Shown here: in pieces, positions 12,715-17,717 of the stretch
Numbering within the stretch: position 1 is the stretch's first letter
How the letters are laid out: each line of letters begins with the position of its first letter
DNA from: Clostridia bacterium
Lineage (GTDB): Bacteria > Bacillota_A > Clostridia > Oscillospirales > CAG-382
Reading direction: 5' to 3'
NCBI GenBank assembly: GCA_017517985.1
Contig: JAFWWX010000216.1
Span: 1 to 17,717, forward strand
DNA: 17,717 nucleotides
Translations under genes and position numbers: made by a program
Notes under the pieces: model-generated
What the model was told of the DNA's origin: nothing
Databases searched by the model: none
Seen by the model: only the letters and a program-made list of their open reading frames with translations

Positions 12715-15700
12715 TTATTCAGAAACTACAGGAAGTGTTATTGTGCAGTTATCTGCAGTTGTCTTGTGGAAGTTAGTCTTAATGTGAATGAGGTCAGATA
12801 CTGTGTTTTCGCCATCGCCATCGATATCTGCAGCAGCTCTTGCAAGTGCAGCATTTGTATCGAATGCTCTGATTGCGATTACAAAGTCGTCGATGTCAAT
12901 TACTTTTTCTTCACCAACAATATCACCTGCGATGAGGGATACTTTACCAAGATCAATTTCTTCGTTCTGCTTAACTGTAAATGTGATAACTGTTTCGAGG
13001 TACTTCTGCTTCTTAACGGTCATTGTGTATGTGCCGTCAACAAGTGAGAGACCATTGATCGTGATTGCTTCTGCTGTTTCTGTAAATTCTACAGACTGTG
13101 CATTGCCGCCGGCAACGGGTGTAACTGTAATTACAACGTCACCTGTTGATACGTTATCAGCAATAGGATTGAGTACGAGTTTTACTGTACCTTCACCGTA
13201 GTAACCAACAACTGTGATTGTTGCTGTGAGAACAAGGCTCTTGTCATCCTGTTCAACAATCTGGTATCCATCAGCTACTGCATCTTCTGCGAAGTCGTAG
13301 TTTTTAGCAATATCAGCGGAAATTGTCTTTGTAACTACAACTGCGTTGTCGCCTTCAACGATTGTTTTGTCTTCAGCATAGCTCCATCCTGTTTCACCGA
13401 TAGCACCTGAGAGCACTGTATCAACAAACTGTCTGTCGATTGTGGGAAGTGTTTCATCGCCATTTGCCTTCTTAATAACGAGGGCATTTTCAAATACTAC
13501 ATAACCTTCGAGGTAGTTAGCGCCTTCTGCAAAGTTAGCAACTACATTGTAGGAACCTGCGTCACGGTTGTCATCAGGATATGCAATTGTCATATCACCA
13601 AGACCTGTGTATGCACCATTAATTGAAATGTATTCATCAATTGTCTTGTTATTGCCATCGTAGATTATTTCAGGAATTTCAGCTGCTATTGTTGCTGCGT
13701 CTGTGGGAAGAGTTGCCTTTTCAATTACGAGGTATTCAGCAAGTGTAACTATACCAGCGAGGTAGTTATCACCTTCTGCGAATGTTGCGATTACATCATA
13801 CTTACCAGCGTTTGTATTGCCAGAGTATGTTACTTCGAATGTGCCGAGTCCTGTGTATGCTTCGTTAGCATCAACTTCAACAGACTTAGCTGTTCCGTCA
13901 TATGTTACTGTTGTAATTTCAGCTACTGCTGCATCTGCAGGGAGAGCTGCCTTTTCAATTACGAGGTAACCTTCAAGAGTGATTGTGTCGCCAAGGTAGT
14001 TGTCGCCTTCTGCAAATGTAACGATTACATCATATGTACCAGCGTTCTTGTTGCCGGAGTATGTTACATCAAATGCGCCAAGACCTGTGTAAGCTGTATT
14101 AGCTGTTACGTTAACAGACTTATCTGTTCCGTCGTATGTTACAGTTGTAATTTCCGCAACCGCTGCATCTTCAGGGAGAGCTATCTTATTAACAGTAATT
14201 GTAACTGTTGATGTGAAGCCGTTTACATCGTCATATGTTACGCCTTCGCCGGGTGTGTATATGATATTTTCATCAAGGTCGCCTGTGTACTTAATATTTA
14301 CTGTGTGTGTACCAGCGCCAACCTTATCTGTAGATGTAACTTCCCAATCTGCGAATGTAAGTGTTGTTACATCAAATCCACCTTCAACATAATCAACAGC
14401 TTCAGGGTTTGCAGGCTTGTTGATTACATCAGAGCCAGCTGTGATTTCAAATGTGAAATCATATGTATATGCCTGGTAGTTGCCAAATTCGTCTGCATAA
14501 GCTCTAACTATGTACTTACCGGCATTTACCATTTCATCAAGCTTCTGTGTGCCGTCTTCGTTGTAATATTCAACTGTAGGAGCCTTAACACCTTCAGGAG
14601 CTGTTACTGTAACTTCCCAAGCTGTTCCGTTATATACTTCGGATGTGGAAGAAATGCTGAGCATTTCCTTTGTTACAACAGCAGGTGTAATTTCGAGAGT
14701 ACCAATTACAAATTCTTCTTCTACTGCATTATAGTTTTCAGTTCCATTGATTGTTGCGTAAACTGTGTATTCACCAACATTAATAGCTGTTACTTCATCA
14801 TCGAGAGAAAGAACAACATCGGTCTTTTCAACGCCTGTGAATGTTGCATTTATTGTAACATTATCAGTGCTGGGTACGAATGCGGATTCATTGTATACAC
14901 CGCTGAATGAATATGCGAACTTGGATGTATCAAGATTAATCTTATTAACAACGATGTCAACAGTTGAAACGAGAGCATTCTGTTCATCGTTCAATGTGTA
15001 ACCGCTTTCAGGGTTGATGTCGTAAAGCGTAGGATCGAAGTCATAAAGAACTGTAGCATCTTCTATTGTACCAGCCTTTGTAACTTCAACATCAGGAGTT
15101 TCATATCTCCAGCCATCAACTGCAAAATCAGAGTACTTATATGTTACATCTTCGCTCCAATCCTTAGCAGCGGGATCTGCAGGAGGATATTCAACTACGA
15201 GGTAAGGCTTAAGAACATCGATTTCAACTTTATATGTATAGTAACCATCTTCGTTCCATACTACATCTTCATTGCTGTTGAATATGTAGTTGTCCAAGTC
15301 AGCGGGTACAAATGTATATGTAACAAGCTGATCGTTACCTACTGTAAGTGTAGTTGTTTCTGTTTCCCAATCACCTGCTGTTACGAATTCGGTAATTTCA
15401 AATGTGCCACCAACAACTTCAAGTCTCTTTTCGGTTGTGATTACTTCGGGAGCTTCGGGGGCATCATACTGTGCCTTTACGAAAGTAACTACAACGGTTG
15501 TTTCAACATAACCGTTAACAGAGGGAGCACCAAATACTGTATACTTTTCTTCATCATATGTATAGTTTAATGTATCAGCTGCGTGACGGATAACTATTTC
15601 GTTCTTACCTTCATTATCGTAAGAAAGTGTCTGTTCTTCGTCAACAACAAACCATCCATCACCAAAATCAACATAGTCTACAACCAACTTGTCAGCCTTA

Positions 15701-17145
15701 TTAGGATCATATTCTACATCGCCTTCGGGAAGAACGGGAGCAACGAGTGTTGTATCCTGTGCCTGTTCAACTGTAACTGTAACTGTTCCAGGTACATATC
15801 CGAGTTCTTCGTCGTAATCAGCGAATGTATAATTCTTAAGTTGTTCAGCTGTAGGAGTAAACTTAACATCGATTACATTTGTGCCGATTGTAAGTTCATC
15901 TTCTTCGTCTACAAATTCCCAACCGTTACTTAATTCAACATCATATCCTGCAACTGTCTGATCTACATCAGCATTGTATGTTGTAGTGTATGTATCGTCG
16001 AGTTCGGGAACCAAATCAGAACCATCAGCCTTTGTTACTTCGAAATCAACTGTAGCTACGATGAGATTTTTGTCTTCAACTTCTTCGCCATTAAAAATGT
16101 ATACATTGTTATCAGTGTCAAAAGCACCAACGTACTTTACATTGATTTTGTATGTATCAACATCAAGAAGTTCAACATCTGTTACTTCCCATTCATCAGA
16201 AGAAAGTGTGATGTTCTGAGGATCAAAACCACCATCTTCATAAACATCGCTATCGGGATCAGCAACAGGAGCTTCAATTGTTACTTCTCTCATTGCAACT
16301 ACAAAGTTTTTACCAAGGTCGATTTCTTCTGCATCATAATAACCTTCGCCGGAAATGTTTACAACCTTGATTGCATATGTGCCGGCATTTGTTACTTCTG
16401 CAAGTTCTTCATCGCCGAGGACAACATCGAATGTAGCAACATTAGATTCAACTGTGGGTTTCTGAGCTTCTTCGTTGTATACTACATCGTTATCAGAAAC
16501 TGTAAAGTCATCAGCTGTGAAAACGAGAATGTTTTCAAATTCAGCTGTTTCCGCATCAATGATTTCAACATCATAGCTTTCTGCATCGTGAAGAATAACC
16601 TGTGCTTTGCTTACTGTAGCAGCACTTGCATCGCCCTTGTCAGTTGTGAAAGCTGTTGCATAAGTGTTTTCACCTGCAAATGTGAATGTGAATGTACCTA
16701 TACGAACAAGGTCTTCGCCACTTGCATCAATGTAAGCAAGACTTGTACTGGGGTTATCAATGTCTGCAAACAACGAACCGTCTTCGCCTTCAGGTACAGC
16801 ATCGGACATAAAACCTACGCCAACTGTTCCGTCAGAGCTGTCAACATCCCAATAAAAACTTGCGTCTCTGATGTTCTCTGCAAAATTGAATGTTACATTG
16901 TCATAAAGCTCTGCATCGTAAGCCAATTCAACATAACCTGTGTTGATAAGACCTCCGTTTACAAGAACTTCGACAACATAGTTGCCTGTTCCGTCGTCAT
17001 TGCTACTTTTGCCACGGAAAGTATAAGTGACTTCGGATTCCACCGGTTCAGCTTCCTGTGCCGAAGCAACAAAAGCAGAAGAACCGATTGTCATCACTGC
17101 AGCAAGAAATGCCGCAAGTGCACGTTTGAAATTGTGGTACTTCAT
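12715..17145 (-). CDS. Large secreted MBG-repeat protein with C-terminal dockerin
   Basis: The product is 1476 residues from the ATG at 17145. A TTG at 17157 extends the frame but overlaps the ribosome site GGAGG (17151-17155), so I reject it. A signal peptide (about 1-29, cleaved after ASA) is followed by a cohesin-like beta domain (about 35-205). Many Ig-like beta modules with the MBG pattern (NAGTYDV, VTVNK) fill most of the rest, ending with three near-identical copies (about 987-1227). A short Ig-like domain (about 1310-1405) and a dockerin-like pair (about 1407-1462) close the protein. In the dockerin, loop 2 (D1440 to D1451, DIDGDGENTVSD) is a good calcium loop, but loop 1 (D1408 to D1419) has Val and Glu in place of the usual Asn and Asp. 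The protein is acidic, with few Cys and no SLH or LPXTG anchor. Its role is probably adhesive or structural, with the dockerin docking to a cohesin elsewhere; this is inferred. Confidence 0.85.
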   Translation of the reverse strand: MKYHNFKRALAAFLAAVMTIGSSAFVASAQEAEPVESEVTYTFRGKSSNDDGTGNYVVEVLVNGGLINTGYVELAYDAELYDNVTFNFAENIRDASFYWDVDSSDGTVGVGFMSDAVPEGEDGSLFADIDNPSTSLAYIDASGEDLVRIGTFTFTFAGENTYATAFTTDKGDASAATVSKAQVILHDAESYDVEIIDAETAEFENILVFTADDFTVSDNDVVYNEEAQKPTVESNVATFDVVLGDEELAEVTNAGTYAIKVVNISGEGYYDAEEIDLGKNFVVAMREVTIEAPVADPDSDVYEDGGFDPQNITLSSDEWEVTDVELLDVDTYKINVKYVGAFDTDNNVYIFNGEEVEDKNLIVATVDFEVTKADGSDLVPELDDTYTTTYNADVDQTVAGYDVELSNGWEFVDEEDELTIGTNVIDVKFTPTAEQLKNYTFADYDEELGYVPGTVTVTVEQAQDTTLVAPVLPEGDVEYDPNKADKLVVDYVDFGDGWFVVDEEQTLSYDNEGKNEIVIRHAADTLNYTYDEEKYTVFGAPSVNGYVETTVVVTFVKAQYDAPEAPEVITTEKRLEVVGGTFEITEFVTAGDWETETTTLTVGNDQLVTYTFVPADLDNYIFNSNEDVVWNEDGYYTYKVEIDVLKPYLVVEYPPADPAAKDWSEDVTYKYSDFAVDGWRYETPDVEVTKAGTIEDATVLYDFDPTLYDINPESGYTLNDEQNALVSTVDIVVNKINLDTSKFAYSFSGVYNESAFVPSTDNVTINATFTGVEKTDVVLSLDDEVTAINVGEYTVYATINGTENYNAVEEEFVIGTLEITPAVVTKEMLSISSTSEVYNGTAWEVTVTAPEGVKAPTVEYYNEDGTQKLDEMVNAGKYIVRAYADEFGNYQAYTYDFTFEITAGSDVINKPANPEAVDYVEGGFDVTTLTFADWEVTSTDKVGAGTHTVNIKYTGDLDENIIYTPGEGVTYDDVNGFTSTVTITVNKIALPEDAAVAEITTVTYDGTDKSVNVTANTAYTGLGAFDVTYSGNKNAGTYDVIVTFAEGDNYLGDTITLEGYLVIEKAALPADAAVAEITTVTYDGTAKSVEVDANEAYTGLGTFEVTYSGNTNAGKYDVIATFAEGDNYLAGIVTLAEYLVIEKATLPTDAATIAAEIPEIIYDGNNKTIDEYISINGAYTGLGDMTIAYPDDNRDAGSYNVVANFAEGANYLEGYVVFENALVIKKANGDETLPTIDRQFVDTVLSGAIGETGWSYAEDKTIVEGDNAVVVTKTISADIAKNYDFAEDAVADGYQIVEQDDKSLVLTATITVVGYYGEGTVKLVLNPIADNVSTGDVVITVTPVAGGNAQSVEFTETAEAITINGLSLVDGTYTMTVKKQKYLETVITFTVKQNEEIDLGKVSLIAGDIVGEEKVIDIDDFVIAIRAFDTNAALARAAADIDGDGENTVSDLIHIKTNFHKTTADNCTITLPVVSE
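13468..14187 (-). repeat. Three tandem MBG modules of about 80 codons
   Basis: Within the large gene, three consecutive units begin near 14187, 13950 and 13710 (residues about 987, 1066, 1146). Each starts ALP/TLP-x-DAA and has YTGLG, NAG or DAG, FAEG-x-NYL and LVIEK/LVIKK. The first two are very close even in DNA (shared stretch CTTTTCAATTACGAGGTA at unit borders); the third has diverged and lacks some positions. This suggests a recent duplication of one domain, and such repeats are prone to expansion or contraction by recombination. Confidence 0.8.
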
Positions 17146-17210
17146 AAAGTCCTCCAATAAATTTATTTTTGAACAGCATTTACAAATTCTGCCGTTCTAT
17201 TACACATAAT

Positions 17211-17241
17211 ATTATACCACATATATAAAATTGGATAGCAA
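17211..17241 (-). promoter_or_regulatory. Promoter of the large dockerin/MBG gene
   Basis: Read leftward: TTGCTA (17241-17236), a 19-base spacer, TATAAT (17216-17211), with TGG directly before the -10 box (extended -10). The spacer is long, but the extended -10 compensates in this type of promoter. The leader is about 60 bases. Confidence 0.55.
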
Positions 17242-17367
17242 ATATTGTAAACAAACGGTGTCCTAACCTTAAATTTTGTATGTTTCTTTTAATATACACA
17301 AAAGCGACAATGCTTTTTTGTTCAATATAACCAAAAAGCACTTTGTTTCGTAAAAAAAGAAAAATTC

Positions 17368-17396
17368 TTTACATTATTTAATATTAATAATAAAAT
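17368..17396 (+). promoter_or_regulatory. Possible upstream promoter of the partial secreted protein
   Basis: TTTACA (17368-17373), 17-base spacer, TAAAAT (17391-17396). The hexamers equal those at 7858-7886. It lies in AT-rich sequence about 108 bases before the gene, so chance is possible. Confidence 0.3.
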
Positions 17397-17444
17397 TTTT
17401 GTTCATTTATAACTTATATATCCTTTTTTGGAAAATATTTTGCA

Positions 17445-17473
17445 TTGATTCGGTTCTGGTATTTCTGTATAAT
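17445..17473 (+). promoter_or_regulatory. Promoter of the partial secreted protein gene
   Basis: TTGATT (17445-17450) and TATAAT (17468-17473) with a 17-base spacer. The ribosome site AAAGGAGG and the ATG at 17505 follow closely. Same hexamers as the 10088 promoter. Confidence 0.65.
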
Positions 17474-17504
17474 ATAGCCATAGAAAGAAAGGAGGTACAA
17501 ATTT

Positions 17505-17717
17505 ATGAAAAAGATTCTTTCTATAGCAGCAATTTCTGTTTTTTCCACAGTTGCACTTTCGGTAGGTGCAAAGGCAGAGGAATGTAAGACATTTTCATTT
17601 GATGACATTGTAAGTAAATTAAAAGAAAACTCCATTTGTGAAAATTTTGATATTCAGAATGTTTTAGGAGATATTTCTGATAATAAATTTATTCAGGAGC
17701 TTCTGAAGAATTGTGAG
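17505..17717 (+). CDS. Secreted protein, N-terminal part only (cut by window end)
   Basis: Seventy-one codons run off the window without a stop. The product opens with a typical signal peptide: MKK, a hydrophobic core and a likely cut after AKA (about residue 24), then EECKTFSFDD. The mature start is acidic/mixed with two or three Cys and reads like a small helical domain (DIVSKLKENS, IQNVLGDISDNKFIQELLK). I do not recognise a family. GGAGG lies ten bases before the ATG at 17505. Its divergent neighbour is another exported protein, which fits a surface or secreted function. The overlapping longer frame starting at 17399 in another phase lacks a ribosome site and is not considered real. Confidence 0.7.
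   Translation, partial: MKKILSIAAISVFSTVALSVGAKAEECKTFSFDDIVSKLKENSICENFDIQNVLGDISDNKFIQELLKNCE

Larger units (their letters stand above)
17158..17504. other. Divergent intergenic region with promoters both ways
   Basis: No gene was seen. It holds a leftward promoter for the large protein (17211-17241), a rightward promoter for the next gene (17445-17473), a second possible rightward promoter (17368-17396), and a weak hairpin (17311-17318 with 17333-17340). The rest is AT-rich with no sites I can name. Confidence 0.6.

Noticed and set aside
12637..13201. Long open frames on the plus strand opposite the large gene, some rich in Cys
   Set aside because: They are antisense shadows of the biased codon use in the real gene; no ribosome sites or family resemblance.
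13468..14187. CRISPR-like array from the regular repeats
   Set aside because: Units are ~240 bases, in frame and coding; no short identical repeats with unique spacers.
14305..14910. 201-codon plus-strand frame within the large gene
   Set aside because: Cys- and Ser-rich translation of the antisense strand without start signals.
17146..17157. TTG start extending the large gene by four codons
   Set aside because: The added codons are the ribosome site itself (GGAGG 17151-17155).
17311..17340. Hairpin in the last intergenic region as terminator or riboswitch
   Set aside because: Only an 8-bp AT-rich stem with a 14-base loop and no following T-run; no transcript to terminate between the divergent genes.
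17399..17587. Open frame starting at 17399
   Set aside because: Different phase from the signal-peptide gene at 17505, no ribosome site and it spans that gene's promoter.

Overview
The window is AT-rich chromosomal DNA from a sporulating Gram-positive anaerobe. It most resembles the Clostridia, in particular the Ruminococcaceae/Oscillospiraceae. This inference rests on four things seen in the sequence: an intact sporulation sigma-K gene, strong GGAGG-type ribosome sites, surface anchoring by SLH domains, and a type-I dockerin-like domain on a large secreted protein. It reads as ordinary host chromosome. No prophage, insertion sequence, CRISPR array, rRNA or tRNA was seen.

Layout. The first ~90 bases are GC-rich and carry the start of a Nudix hydrolase that breaks off and runs into a perfect promoter (102-130). 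That promoter drives a XerC/XerD-like tyrosine recombinase (175-1203, +) with a strong terminator. Facing it is a leftward operon (3843 back to 1210): a pyrophosphatase-like/Nudix fusion protein, proC (proline synthesis) and a DUF624 membrane protein. Divergent from it is sigK (4054-4731, +). Next come a small membrane protein (4738-4950, -) and a 915-residue SLH-anchored phosphodiester glycosidase (4998-7745, -), with a terminator between them. Then follow an FkbM-type methyltransferase (7927-9015, +) and a leaderless S53 (sedolisin) peptidase (9012-10037, -), whose stop codons interlock. A rightward cluster holds a VOC/glyoxalase-fold protein, an acyl-CoA/acyl-ACP synthetase and a dedicated acyl carrier protein (10170-12597, +). 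Two terminators separate it from a very long leftward gene (12715-17145, -) for a secreted acidic protein with a cohesin-like N-terminal region, many MBG-type Ig-like modules and a C-terminal dockerin. After a 359-base divergent intergenic region, a second secreted protein starts at 17505 and runs off the window.

How they work together. The cell-surface theme is strong: an SLH-anchored glycosidase, a dockerin-bearing adhesin-like protein and another exported protein. The acyl synthetase and ACP plausibly act as a pair that loads an exogenous acid onto a dedicated carrier. Nudix, proC and DUF624 share one transcript but no obvious pathway. The most unusual items are the propeptide-less and signal-less sedolisin, the terminator embedded at the start of the small membrane protein gene, the dockerin/MBG protein, the pyrophosphatase-like/Nudix fusion, and the abrupt Nudix fragment at the left edge. 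I did not find a clear multi-gene system that I would call new.
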